Below, one piece after another: positions 11,990 to 22,949 of a DNA stretch of 64,000 nt. Position 1 is the first letter of the stretch. Each line of letters begins with the position of its first letter. Position numbers and translations under genes: made by a program. Source of the stretch: Papio anubis (lineage: Eukaryota; Chordata; Mammalia; Primates; Cercopithecidae); NCBI RefSeq assembly GCF_008728515.1, contig NC_044996.1:130356923-130420922 (forward strand), written 5' to 3'. The notes under the pieces are model-generated. The model saw only the letters and a list, made by a program, of their open reading frames with translations, did not search any database and was not told where the DNA came from.

Positions 11990-12190
11990 AATCAGGGTTC
12001 TCCTGAGAAACAGAACTAATAGGATGGATGTATAGACTGATAGATAAATGATTGATAGGTAGATAGATTGATGATAGATTAATTGACAGACAGATTTTTC
12101 ATAAGAAATTGGCTCATATGATTGTAGAGGCTGAAAAGTTTCAAGATCTGCAGTCAGCAAGCCCAAACTCAGGAAGAGTTCCTGTTTTAG
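11990..12190 (-). repeat. Old interspersed repeat 3' end with GATA-rich patch
   Basis: TCAGGGTTCTCCTGAGAAAC, AGAACTAATAGGATG, then GATAG/TTGA-rich sequence and GAAATTGGCTCATATGATTG match a common mammalian repeat end in reverse. I do not recall the family name securely. The region 12022-12090 is a degenerate tetranucleotide tract. Confidence 0.55.
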
Positions 12191-12371
12191 TTGCCAGAGG
12201 TATATTGACCCTATTTTCAAGAATTTCCTATTCCTCAAAGAGAAACAGACATTTAAGACAGTGTGCATGGCAATACAAGAGATATAGACAGGATGCAGAG
12301 GGAGCATAGACAAGGCATTGGAGGGAACTGGAGATGGCTTGTTGGAATCAATGACACCCAATCTGTGTCTT

Positions 12372-12434
12372 TTTAAAATTTATATTATTTTATTGTTTAG
12401 TGTTTGTGGGTACATAGTAGGTGTATATATAAGC
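12372..12434 (-). mobile_element. 63-bp L1 3'-end stub with TSD
   Basis: The insert contains GTTTGTGGGTACATAGTAGG, an L1 3' UTR word of L1MA/L1PB age, preceded by A/T-rich sequence. Direct repeats of 18 bp (ACACCCAATCTGTGTCTT at 12354-12371; ACACCTGATCTGTGTCTT at 12435-12452, two mismatches) bracket it. It is therefore a complete, very severely 5'-truncated insertion. Confidence 0.8.
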
Positions 12435-12452
12435 ACACCTGATCTGTGTCTT

Positions 12453-14356
12453 AAAGAACCAGCAACATTTTACTAGAAGGAGAAAAGAATACAGAAGGTA
12501 TGTCAAATGACAGAGGCATGAAAGAGAAGAGCACATTCAATAAATTACAATTAGTTATCACAAGGATTAAAAGGCATAATGCATTTAAGCACTAATGAAA
12601 TAACAGCTTCACACACCAATATCTGGCATTCAGTAAATGCTAACGCTGGTCTACCTCTCCCCTTTCCTTTATTGTTGCTGCATATTGTTTGAGGAGACCA
12701 GGAGGTTTTCAATGTCAGACAATATGTGGATAACAGAGAAGTACTTCCATGTATTTCACTACTCTTAAAGAAATCATTTCTGCCTTGTAGAAGCTGTACC
12801 TTAACAGATGTTTCAGAGTGAATTTATATTCATCATATCAAGCATTGCCTTGCAATGTGGGATGCTTTTCAAAAGCCTCTTTCGGGTGAACAGATTGTGT
12901 TGCTGCTGAGGGAATTCACAGGAATGAGGCAATCACTGTAATTCAAACAATTTCTCCTCATTTAAGAGCACCAATTGTTTATATTAGTACTGACATGATC
13001 CATTTATGAAGCATTTTAGCACAGTTGTCTCTGAAATTTTGGGCTGTCAAATGGTCATCAGAACTGGGTTGACTCTAATTGTAAACAAGATCTTTCTGAT
13101 CTCTTCATCAAAACCTTTACTGAATAACTACCATGTTTGGACTCACTTGGATGGCTTTTATGTGATACCACAACCTAAGAAAAATATGGCAAAACTTCCT
13201 ATTCACCAAGCAGCATTATTAAAATGCCTGTCATACTATGCTGGCAATAGGAATAAATAAGACCCCTCCCCAAGCAAACAATTCTCAGTCTATTAGGGGA
13301 GAAAGATGCATAAACAAATGTGTATGTGCACCCACAAGTGATATTCTCCCTAAACTGTAAACTGGGTTAATACCTTAGCTTTGATTTTCATACACTGGAC
13401 TGTTACAGAGGGTGCTATGTCTGCTTCACAAACATTGCATTTTTAAAAATGCATCATTATGAGAAAGTAATGAATTCTTTGCAGCTCAGTAAGGTGATAA
13501 AGCTATTTGTAACAACTTCTTGATAATCCATCAGACGCCTAATTTAACTTTCACTTTTCCTTCTCATATTCTTTATTCAGAAACTTACTGTGTGTTGAAT
13601 GAAGTCCAACTCAGGCTGTTTTTTATGATACTGTTGAATGACACATTAGGATAGTGATCACTTGAGCGGCCAAGGCATGCCTAGAAATTTGCACCTGACT
13701 TTCTAGAGAACAACGGAAAGAAGTGTACAATGATCTGATTGTGTTGCATAAACATTATTTCAGCAGTTGGATAGTAGGTAGATAAGAAGGAATGAATAAA
13801 ACTGGAGGGAGAAAGTCTAGTTAGGAGATGATGGCATTAATTCTACTGAAAAATGATGAGGTCCTGATCCACGCCTGTAACACTGGGGTGGAGCAGAGGG
13901 GATGGATGTGAAGGAGGAAATGTTAAAGAGGTAGAATAAGCATGCTGGTGGAAACTGGACATTGAGTAAGAAAGAGATGAAGTAGACTAGGATGACACCC
14001 AAGTTTCTGACTCAAGTTCCTGTCTAGATGCTGATTCTATATATCAGAATGGACTTATGGGAGAAGGAGTTTCTTTTGCATTGGTGGGTTGGGGAGGGAT
14101 AATTAGTAGTCCTTTGGATATGTAGAATGGAAAGTTTCTGAGATATTAGCAGTCAGATGGTGATTTGGCACTGAACGTCAAGAAGGCCTGGCAGTAGATG
14201 ATAGGAAAAGTCATGAGTTTGAGAATTCCAGAGAGTATATGCAGCATGAGAAGGGAACAACAAACTGAAGGATCTTTTGATGATTTTATTCATGTCCCTG
14301 ATTTTATAATTTTGAAGGGCTCAGTTCTCTCTCTCTCTTTCTGTCTCTCCTCTGTG
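12453..14356. other. Mostly unrecognised; possible MIR and L2 traces
   Basis: A MIR-like 3' fragment may lie at 12555-12650 (GGCATTCAGTAAATGCTAAC). An L2-like antisense trace may lie at 13110-13320 (CTGAATAACTACCATG, then CAGTCTATTAGGGGAG). Both are weak. No gene is seen. Confidence 0.35.
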
Positions 14357-14606
14357 TAGTCTTATCCAGCCCTATGATGTAAGTGCCACCTGTATACCAA
14401 CGACTCTAAAACATAAGAACTGAGAAGTGATCATCTGATTTGGCTATCATAAATATGATAATCAAAAAGCAACTCAGCTTCATTGAGTTTGAAATTTGAT
14501 CATGGTGTACTGAGAAAAAAATGGTAGGTGAGGAAGTGGAGATGGCCATTATCTCAAGAAGAAACCAGTGATGAAGTTCAGGGGAAGGGAAGCTCTTGCC
14601 TGATCC
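14357..14606. repeat. 245-bp direct duplication, copy B
   Basis: This is the partner of 4709-4956, same orientation, about 9.65 kb apart. Here the sequence runs on into ordinary DNA (CTTAAGGAAGATGCCCC) instead of an L1, so this copy probably shows the undisturbed context. Confidence 0.9.
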
Positions 14607-15635
14607 TTAAGGAAGATGCCCCTAGTGCCTGCATCACACCCCTAATACCTGCTTGGCCTACCTCAGATTTCAGTTGCTGCTGAGGTGGACTGTTCCTTGC
14701 AAATCTAGAGCCAGCTTGCACTTACAAGGCCCCAACTCAAGCACATACCTTTCTGCATGCTGCTTCAAGGTTTCTTCTGACACCCTAGAAGCTCACTAGG
14801 CCTTCATATGAACACAGACCAAAAATATGAGGGAGGTACCCCCAGTAAACTACCCCACAATGGGGGAAGGGAGCTAATGTAGAAATATTTCAACCTCCCA
14901 TCTTGAAGGTGGTCTTTTTTTTTTTTTTCTGCTTCTCTGGTGGAATGAAGCTCCCATTTAGTACAGTAGTGACTTCAATAATGCATCCTGAGATGGGCTT
15001 TTCCTCCTTCCCTTTCCTACTTTCCTACTTTTGTTACTCACTCTTTCATTGTTTTCTAGTATCGCCTCTCAAGCTGTCTCAGGCTCTTACTTTGGGGCAA
15101 TCCAATTGAGACATCTCATTCTGACTCCTGATAGCTTCACCTGAACTTCATCCTAATTAAGCCAGATGTCCAGGTTTCATCTTTTAGCAACATGGTTCAT
15201 TGTCCAAATGGAAGGGTGTAGTGAGTAACTTCAGAGGACATTTGAGCATCTGCCCACTGACCAGTAAAGGAGCTCATGCTTTTCCAGAAGGCAAGAGACA
15301 GGAGTAGTTGGTACTAGGTCTTGGCTTCAGAATTCTTCATTCTGCAAACCCTGACCCTGTAATGACACTTCATGGGACACAGCACCAGTTCCAAGTGTCC
15401 CTATTCCTAAAATGCCGCACCCAGGGTGCTTCATCTAATCTTTCAGAGAAAATCTACTTCCCCAAAGTAGAATAAGATTATTAATTCCTGGTTAATATTA
15501 ACCAGTCCTAATAGTTCATATTCCCTAGAGTGTTTAATTTTTAGTATTATTCTTAAGGAAGGAAAGTGATAATGGTGGATATTTTAATTTATTTTTAGCA
15601 CTCTTTGTCAGCTATAAGTTAAATCTAACAAGTAG
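14607..15635. other. Unrecognised non-coding stretch
   Basis: It contains a T-run at about 14915-14929. No coding region and no recognised repeat were found. Confidence 0.4.
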
Positions 15636-15639
15636 TCAT

Positions 15640-15790
15640 TTATTCATTCATTCAAATTTTCAACAAACATTGATTAAGTTCCTTCTTTTTATAAGACAAC
15701 ATGTTGGCTACACAAAGATGAACAGAACATAGCCCCTGTTTCAAGGGACTCATAGCCTAGTGGGTGTGTTTGAAAGGTCACACAAAGCAT
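15640..15790 (-). repeat. L2-like fragment, antisense
   Basis: TTCATTCATTCAAATTTTC, then AACAAACATTGATTAAG, GATGAACAGAACATAG and AGCCTAGTGGGTG follow the order of an inverted L2 3' end. Divergence is high. Confidence 0.5.
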
Positions 15791-15889
15791 GAGTGAATCC
15801 TCACAATGCTTACAAAGTGGTGGATAGGAAAAAACAGTATGTGGGTTTTCTTTTAAACTCACTATTTATTTATTAAAATAAAAGAAGCA

Positions 15890-16394
15890 GCCGGGCGCAG
15901 TGGCTCATGTCTGTAATCCCAGCACTTTGGGAGGCTGGGGTGGGTGGATCACCTGAGGTCAGGAGTTCGAGACCATCTTGGCCAACATGGTGAAACTCTG
16001 TCTCTACTAAAAATACAAAAGTAGCCAGGCATGGTGGTGCGAGCCTGTTATCCCAGCTACTCGGGAAGCTGAGGCAGGAGAATCACTTGAACTGGGGAGG
16101 CAGAGGTTGCAGTGAGTTGAGAAGGTGCCATTGCACTCCAGCCTGGGCAACAAGAGTGAAACTCCATCTCAAAATAATAATGATAATGATAATAATAATA
16201 AATTAGCTGGGCGTGGTGGCACAGGCCTGTAATCCCAGCTACTTGGGAGGCCGAAGCAGGAGAATTGCTTGAACGTGGGAGGTGGAGGTTGCAGTGAGCT
16301 GAGATCATGACATTGCACTCCAGCCTGGGTGACAGAGCGAGATTCCTTCTCAAAAATAAAATAAAATAAAATAAAATAAAATAAAATAAAATAA
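15890..16394 (+). mobile_element. Three-arm Alu (AluS plus an extra right arm)
   Basis: A complete AluS-like dimer occupies 15890-16170, starting GCCGGGCGCAG. A TAATAA/TGATAA-rich spacer (16171-16200) is followed by a second right arm at 16201-16351 (AATTAGCTGGGCGTGGTGG to AGCGAGATTCC). A single (AAAAT)n tail closes the array at 16352-16394. No left arm precedes the second right arm. It could be a trimeric Alu or two insertions. Confidence 0.9.
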
Positions 16395-16610
16395 GCTAAT
16401 GTCTATTGAGTGCTTACCATGCCAAACACTGTTTTAAGTACTTTACATGAATTAATTCATCCAATCCAAATCATAACCCTAAAAGAGGATATTATCCCAT
16501 TACACAGATGTAGAAACTAAGGACTAGTTGAGTAAGTTGACCAAGGTCACATAGCAAATAAGTGGCAGAACTGAAATTTGAACTCAGCATTGCTCCATAG
16601 CCCAAATATT
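16395..16610 (-). repeat. MIR SINE, antisense
   Basis: ATTGAGTGCTTACCATGCC, GTACTTTACATGAATTAA, CACAGATGTAGAAACTAAGG, CCAAGGTCACATAGCAAATA and TTTGAACTCAGC appear in the order of an inverted MIR, nearly full length. Confidence 0.92.
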
Positions 16611-16639
16611 TAACTGTAATTTTATACTACTAATCTTTC

Positions 16640-16772
16640 TACCTTTCTATCGCTCTATCTCTTCTACCCATACATCCCATCCATTCATTCATCCATCTAT
16701 CTACTATCCATTAATCTACTCATCCATACAGCTACTTACCCATTCAGACATCCATCCATCTATTCAACCATC
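16640..16772. repeat. Degenerate (CATC/CATT)n microsatellite
   Basis: Repeated CCATCCATTCATTCATCC and CATCTATCTACTATCC words form an imperfect tetranucleotide tract about 130 bp long. Confidence 0.85.
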
Positions 16773-16825
16773 ACTATTTTATTCCAAAAGAGGAATTAAA
16801 GATGTTCACAAAGAAATAAGTAGGT

Positions 16826-17104
16826 GGCAGGCCAGTGGCTCAAACCTATAATCAGCACTTTGGGAGGCGAGGGCCGGAGGCATCAGTCAGGAGATCAGGA
16901 CCATCCTGGCTATCTGCAGGTGGGAGCCCGTCTCTACAAAATACAAAAAAATTAGCAGGTCTTGGTGGTGAGCGCCCATGATCCCAGCTACTTTCGGGAA
17001 GCTGAGGGCAGGAGAATGCGGCGTGAACCGGGAGGCGGGCTGCAGTGAGCTGAGATCTGGCCTGTACACCCAGCCTGGCATGGGCCGGCAGAGACTCAAA
17101 TCTC

Positions 17105-17131
<27 letters not shown>
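16826..17131 (+). mobile_element. AluY-type element with perfect TSD but indel-ridden body
   Basis: A 15-bp perfect TSD (AAGAAATAAGTAGGT) lies at 16811-16825 and 17132-17146, and a pure A-tail occupies about 17105-17131. These are marks of a young insertion. Yet the body has many one- or two-base gains and losses relative to AluY (for example GGGAGGCGAGGGCCGGAGG and GAGATCTGGCCTGTACACC). The combination fits consensus error rather than age. Confidence 0.92.
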
Positions 17132-17135
<4 letters not shown>

Positions 17136-17146
17136 AATAAGTAGGT

Positions 17147-18460
17147 AACCATATGATATCCAGAGCCCCATGAAAGATATTTTGGTTGAAGGGATCAGGA
17201 AATTTGTTGTAAAACTTGAAATATAGTATGATTTTGAAAATCCAGGGTCAAGTGAAGAATAAAAGGGAACATTTCCAGCAAAGATGATCAAGGATCAATA
17301 TATGTGTGAAATGAAGACATTGTTGTGGATTACTCTGATGCTGGTGATGATAAAGATGATTAATAAGATAAAACTTCATACTTTTTCTTATTTTGTTCTT
17401 ACAACTACCCTGTTAAATAAAATGAAAGTGATATATAAGCAGTAGAGTCTTTTCAAATGTAAGGTATTATTATAGAGGGGGGTACAGGGACACTTCCTTT
17501 GTCTTATACATCTCTAAGACTAAGTACTATTAGGTCTTGAACCAGAGATTGACTAAAAAATTAAGTAGCTGCCAAGGCTGATTTGAGTGTGGCTGGGTAT
17601 TTGATTATATTTTGCTGTTTCTGCATTTCTGGTAAAAGTGTAGCTGTGGAGCCTGGTTTGTTAATCTGTACACATGTGGTCTGCAGCTGCAGTTTAAATA
17701 AAACCCATTTATTCCTTGTTTCTTGCCAAAATGGAGCTGTAGCATCTTTTTGAGTCCAGTGAAAATATAAACAGATTCCTCCCAGAAGGCTCCAGTTTGT
17801 CACGTCATCAAACAACAGCCCCCTGGTGCCTTTCTCCTTGTTACCAACTGCCCACACAACAGAGTCACCTAGGGCAGGTCTCCTTCCCTTTTTATACCAT
17901 TGAGTTACAAGATTTCACTTCTCTGCTCGTCTTTTTACAGCCCCAGAGTGAAGGGATTGAGATAATGAGTTTTGACTCTTCTGGGTTACTCTACCTGGCC
18001 ATTTTATCACAGCCTTCAAAGTTCTGGGCTTTGGATTTGCTACAGGATCCATATCATTGTAACAGACTCTTCTATGTACACTCTGTTGGTGACAAGACCT
18101 CACCTGAATGCTCCTCTCTGTTGAGAATAGTGTGTCCTAGCATATGGATTAACTATGGTTGGATTTCCAACTAGCACAATCTTTTAAGCCACCTGGAGGA
18201 TGCCTGAGATTCCTAGTCCTGAGCCTATAGCTCATCATTAAGGCTCAACATGGTCCCAGTGGCCTGCAGGGGGTTGTGGTAGAGAGAGAATAGATTGATT
18301 CATTTCTGTTCTGTGGCAAGGATCATGCCAACATCAGCAGTTGCAACCCATTTTAGTGAAGTTTTTAAGTCTTTGGATAGCTCCTTCCAGTTTGCAGGCT
18401 TATGGTCATGATCAGCTGGTAATGAAAAGACATTTTTTGAACGAACTGTATGTGTTATAG
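17147..18460. other. Unrecognised stretch with one 125-codon frame
   Basis: An open frame at 17797-18174 on the plus strand has no motif I recognise. No promoter, splice context or conserved domain supports it, and it is best treated as a chance frame. No named repeat is evident. Confidence 0.3.
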
Positions 18461-18858
18461 ACTGAACAACTTCCCTTGAAAACCTCTGCTCTCTGGGAAC
18501 ATGGCTACACTACTTCCAAGCATTCTTTGAGGTTCATTGTGGTCACATGACTGTGTGTGACCAGTGGAATGCAGACAGAAGTAGGAAAGGCCACATCTAG
18601 CCCTGGCTCATGAAAACCTCCACTGTGTTCCTCCATATTCTTTCTCATCTGGAAGTTTAGAAAGGAGCACACCCTGTGGAGGACACTTTGGGAACTACAC
18701 ACTGAAGACAGTGCAGCCACAAGATTAAAGACATCTGGGCCCTGAATTACCACTTTGAGAAAAGTTGCATGCTGATTACACTGCACTGAAACTCTGTGTA
18801 AGAAATAAACCATTACTATGTTAGGCCACAAAATTTGGAGGTGTATCTGTTAAAGTAG
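18461..18858 (+). repeat. Old interspersed repeat with AATAAA-containing end
   Basis: TGTGTTATAGACTGAACAAC at the start, then GTGACCAGTGGAATG, CTGAATTACCACTTTGAG and AAGAAATAAACCATTACTAT followed by TGTTAGGCCACAAAATTTGG, resemble a widespread mammalian repeat end. The family is not named with confidence. Confidence 0.45.
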
Positions 18859-19223
18859 CAGATGGTATGAGGGACTGGATGTTTTGGAGGAATTGATGCT
18901 TTGAGGGAATTCTGCTATAGGAGAAAGGTAGACAAAACAAAAGGGGATTCCATGACTAGGGAGTTCCATGTGAATGGTTTACACACCCACCAGTGTACCA
19001 CAATACTACCAGAGGATGTGTCACAAATTCAAGTCCCTGAGATCTGCCCATGAGACAGTACCATTAGTAGAGTTGGGAAGAAGCACAGGAATATGCATTT
19101 TAAACATTAGCCTACAGGATTTGATTCAACTGGACCAGGCAGTGTATTTTGAGAAATGGAGAGAACATGATCTTACACAATGGTTACGATATGTTTATCA
19201 AATGAATAATTAAATGAGCAAGG

Positions 19224-19510
19224 GGTTGGGCGCGGTGGCTCAATCCTGTAATCCCAGCACTTTGGGAAGCCGAGACGGGCAGATCACGAGGTCAGAAGAT
19301 CAAGACCATCCTGGCTAACCCGGTGAAACCCGTCTCTACTAAAAAATACAAAAAACTAGCCGGGCGAGGTGGTGGGCGCCTGTAGTCCCAGCTACTCGGG
19401 AGGCTGAGGCAGGAGAATGGCGGGAACCCGGGAGACGGAGCTTGCAGTGAGCTGAGATCCGGCCACTGCACTCCAGCCTGGGCGACAGAGCGAGACTCCA
19501 TCTCAGAAAA

Positions 19511-19543
<33 letters not shown>
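19224..19543 (+). mobile_element. AluY, Old World monkey (AluYR) type
   Basis: Full-length dimer beginning GGTTGGGCGCGG and ending in an (AAAT)n tail at about 19509-19548. It shows CTAGCCGGGCGAGGTGG and GAGATCCGGCCACTGC, which I associate with cercopithecid AluY lineages. A TSD, AAATGAGCAAGG (19212-19223) versus AAATAAGCAAGG (19544-19555), brackets it. The 110- and 69-codon minus frames here are Alu shadow frames. Confidence 0.95.
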
Positions 19544-19549
<6 letters not shown>

Positions 19550-19555
19550 GCAAGG

Positions 19556-20614
19556 AACAGGGGAAGAGAAAGCAAAAATGAAATTACAAATGGGGAGACA
19601 TCAGAGAAAAAGCAAATAGCAGAGCAAATCCTGGCTCTGAGGCACATTAGAAGGTGGCAACATTTTGTCACAGGTGGCTGGGGCTGATGATGGTAGATGA
19701 GGCATATGGAGTGTGCTCCTGAGCTTGCTAGCCCTAATTTCCCACGGGAAGTCCTCTTTTTTGAGGAGCTTGCCTTTCATCAGGCATTTTATGTACATCC
19801 TGCTGTCACCGTCCGCTTACAAGCTGCTCCTCTGCTAGAGGCATTTTCATGGCTAATGGCATTGACTTTATTTGAGATTCTCGGGGCAACAGAAAACAGA
19901 GAACACCATGTAGACAAATTTTAAATCAGTTGCCACACTTCAGCTTTTTCTCATTTGCTGCACAAAATTTAATTTAAGCCAAAGAGATGAGATTTATCTG
20001 GTCCTGCAACCTCTTTATCTTGCTTTCCTTATGCCCAGGTAATAAGGCTTTGCTTTGCTACAATGAGTATCATTTTGTAATCCACCCAGGGCCCTGATGG
20101 TGCCAATGGCCAACCAGGATCAGGCAAAGAGCAGAGAAGGGGTTAACATTGATAGCTACGGGGTCAGGATGAAAAGCACCTTGAGTAATAAGAGCAGATG
20201 CCCCTTAGAGACTAGAAGTGATAAAGAGATAAATATCGGGGCATGAGGATGGAGAACATGAAGATAACATATCAGGTGGACTAACAACTCCAGCAGGCTA
20301 CTTGACTGCTGCTACTTGACTGCCTGCAGGTATTGCACTATCTGCACCTTCTTGATCAGGTTGTCTTAAAGGTTTTGCATGTCCTCTGTCAATGTTCTAA
20401 TAAGTTCCCTTCAAAATGAAATGCACATATGTCCAAATGTCCAATAAAGTTTATTGGACTGTTAGTCATTGACATTATATCTTTAAGAGTCTGCGTTGTG
20501 CCAGTGTTGGGTGAGCAGTTCTCCAGGAATGTCAACTACAATACATCTTCATTTTTAAAAACATTATAATAGAAATATTGTCTTTGTGATGTCATATCAA
20601 GTCATTATAACAAG
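19556..20614. other. Unrecognised non-coding stretch
   Basis: No gene or repeat that I can name. A short doublet (CTACTTGACTGC repeated near 20299-20325) is the only local structure seen. Confidence 0.35.
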
Positions 20615-20815
20615 GACTATGATTTATGGAACACTCCATGTGTAGTTCATACCGTACAAAGTACTTTACATATGTTGCCTTATTCAATTCTAACAACAAC
20701 TTTGTGAGATCAAGACCTTGACTCAACCAGGTTAGAGTCAAGGAAACTGAATCTTAAAGAAGCAAGAAACATTTCCAAGGTCTCAAACCTAGTAAACAGC
20801 AGAGCTGTTTGAACT
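20615..20815 (-). repeat. MIR SINE, antisense
   Basis: GTACTTTACATATGTTGCC, CTAACAACAACTTTGTGAG, GGAAACTGAATCTTAAAG and CCAAGGTCTCAAACCTAG follow the inverted MIR order. Confidence 0.75.
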
Positions 20816-20904
20816 GTCTGAACCTAAGCCTGAAGAGCTTCAGTATCAACAATTTTTTAAAAATATTTTTTTTCAGCTCACTTTTTTTGGAGGGGCTATA
20901 ATGA

Positions 20905-21062
20905 ACCTTTATACAGATAATATCCTTTAATCTTCCCAACAGACCCAGGGAGCAGGTATTATTATCCCCCACCTTTTTTTGATGGAGGAAATAGGGGCAG
21001 AGAGATTAGATGCCTTGCCCAAGATCATACGACTCTTAAGTAAGACAGAGCTGTGATATGTT
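20905..21062 (-). repeat. MIR SINE fragment, antisense
   Basis: AATCTTCCCAACAGACCC, TATTATTATCCCCCACC and GATGCCTTGCCCAAGATCA match the core of an inverted MIR. It is a separate copy from the one ~100 bp upstream. Confidence 0.75.
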
Positions 21063-21828
21063 GATCTCACGAGTTTCCGGCTGGCCTTTTAACGGCTATT
21101 CTCTGCTGTTTGTCTTGTAAGTCAAGCTGCAAATTGGAACTTCCTTCAGTCTTCACTGTCCCCACCTGTCAACCTGTTAGATGCGCCATTTGAGGGAGGG
21201 CGTCCTTTATTATTTAAAACTCTAGTCAGAAAGTTGTTGATACTTCTGGAGTTGTAAGGCTCTAGGGAGCTTCTGTGAGGGGCCTGGGAGATTAATTTGG
21301 TGGAAATGCTGGCAAAAGAGAAAGTGAAATGGTGGATGCTTCAGAGATCTAAAATAAATTGCTGTTTGTGTGTATTTCCTTCTCATAACACTCCTGGGGG
21401 TTGAATAAAGAAAAGCTATCAGATGCTGGCCCCAGCCCCAGTGCTGTCCCAGGAGCGATAAAAAGCCCTATCTGAACTGAGGCCAGGTATTTTCTGAAAA
21501 AGGAACTCAGTCGTGTATAGAAATACATATGCAACTGGCATCAAATGGGGGAAATGTTTAATCTGCCTTTTGAATAGATTAACAGTTGGCTTCAAGAAGG
21601 TGCTTCTGACTTTTGGCTGCATAGACCAGGAGGAGAGGCTGTGCTACATAATGAGGATTAGGACCAAGGGGGAATTAATTGTGTATCTGCAATTAGTACA
21701 AAACAGCCATAAAATTATTTCCAGGAAGAGCCAGACTTCCTCATGTCAAACAGGAATTGAAAAAATCAGCCACATAGACCTTTCCTAACATTGTTGGAAA
21801 GTGTTTGCTTTCAAAAGTAGAATGGCAT
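21063..21828. other. Unrecognised non-coding stretch
   Basis: The overlapping frames of about 60-90 codons near 21349-21788 show no recognisable domain. No repeat is named. Confidence 0.35.
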
Positions 21829-22158
21829 AGAGCTGGGCCACCCAGTACAGTGGCTACTAGCCCCACATGGCTATGGGGCACTTGAAATGTGGCCAGTTCA
21901 AATTGAGATGTGCTGTAAGAATAAAAAGACATACTGATTTCAAAGACTTATTAGGAAGAAAAAGCCAAATATCTTTTTGGTAATTTTTCAATACTGATTA
22001 CATATCAACATGATAATATTTTGAATATATATGGCTAAATAAAATGTGTCATGAAAATTAATTTTACCTGTTTACTTTTGCTTTTTGAAATGTGACTACT
22101 AGAAAATTTGAAATTACCTATGTGGCTCACATTCTATTTCTGTTGGAAGACAGTGCTC
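21829..22158 (-). mobile_element. Non-autonomous DNA transposon fossil (hAT-like)
   Basis: GTGGCTACTAGCCCCACATG and GCACTTGAAATGTGGCCAG at one end, with TATGTGGCTCACATTC and TGTTGGAAGACAGTG at the other, match a common primate repeat with ends related to CAGTGCTGTCC. The family name is uncertain. Confidence 0.65.
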
Positions 22159-22949
22159 TTGCTCTAGAATCTGAGCATGAGCTTTGAGGTACAACAATAT
22201 TGGCTTGAAAGTATCTATGCCATTCACTTACTGTATAATTCTGGCAGAAAAACACTTTCTGAGCTTGTTTCCATTTATGTAAAATGGGCAAACTAATACC
22301 TACACTTCAGGGTTATGATGGTAAAGGAATAAGCATATGGAAAGCTGCTGGCAGCATAGCCCGCACTGGATAAACATTAATTATTTTTCTTACTTGCTCT
22401 CTTGCCACATATTTTCAAAAACGGGAGGGAAGTGACTTTGAATTTTGGTTTCTATAAACTAGCAAACCTAGCAAACTATCACTGAAATGCAAAGAAAAAT
22501 AAAGGTATTCTTGGATATGCAGAGACTCCTCGAGTCTCTTTGAAATGACTATCCAAAGAAGAGTGCCAAGAGAATAAACATGTAAGGAGAGAGAGAGAGA
22601 GGGAGGTGGATTAAGAATAGCAGTAGTAAACAAAACTCCAGAAAAAGTTCTTAAGTTATTAATTATTGTACATGATTATAGATGCAAAAGAGAAATAATA
22701 ATAACAGTACAGTTTTGGTTCTAAAATCCTAGGTGTTACATGGAAGATAAAAAAGAGAAAAGGAGAGAAGTGAGAGCTCTGTCTTGTTCAGTAAGAGGAT
22801 TTAGATACTGATTAACTTTGAATGCAAGTAAAATATTATAACTTAAAATATAATTTTGTTAAAAATATAATAGTATCAACTAGTACAATAGAAAATGATG
22901 ATTAGCTTTAGATTACTATAGGAAAGTTAAATTGAACAAAAAAGAGTCA
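22159..22949. other. A-rich unrecognised stretch
   Basis: It includes a short GA run at about 22589-22602. The downstream part grades into the A-rich L1M. No gene is seen. Confidence 0.35.

Noticed and set aside
16640..16772. CRISPR-like short repeats
   Set aside because: The units are imperfect tetranucleotides without unique spacers, in a vertebrate genome.
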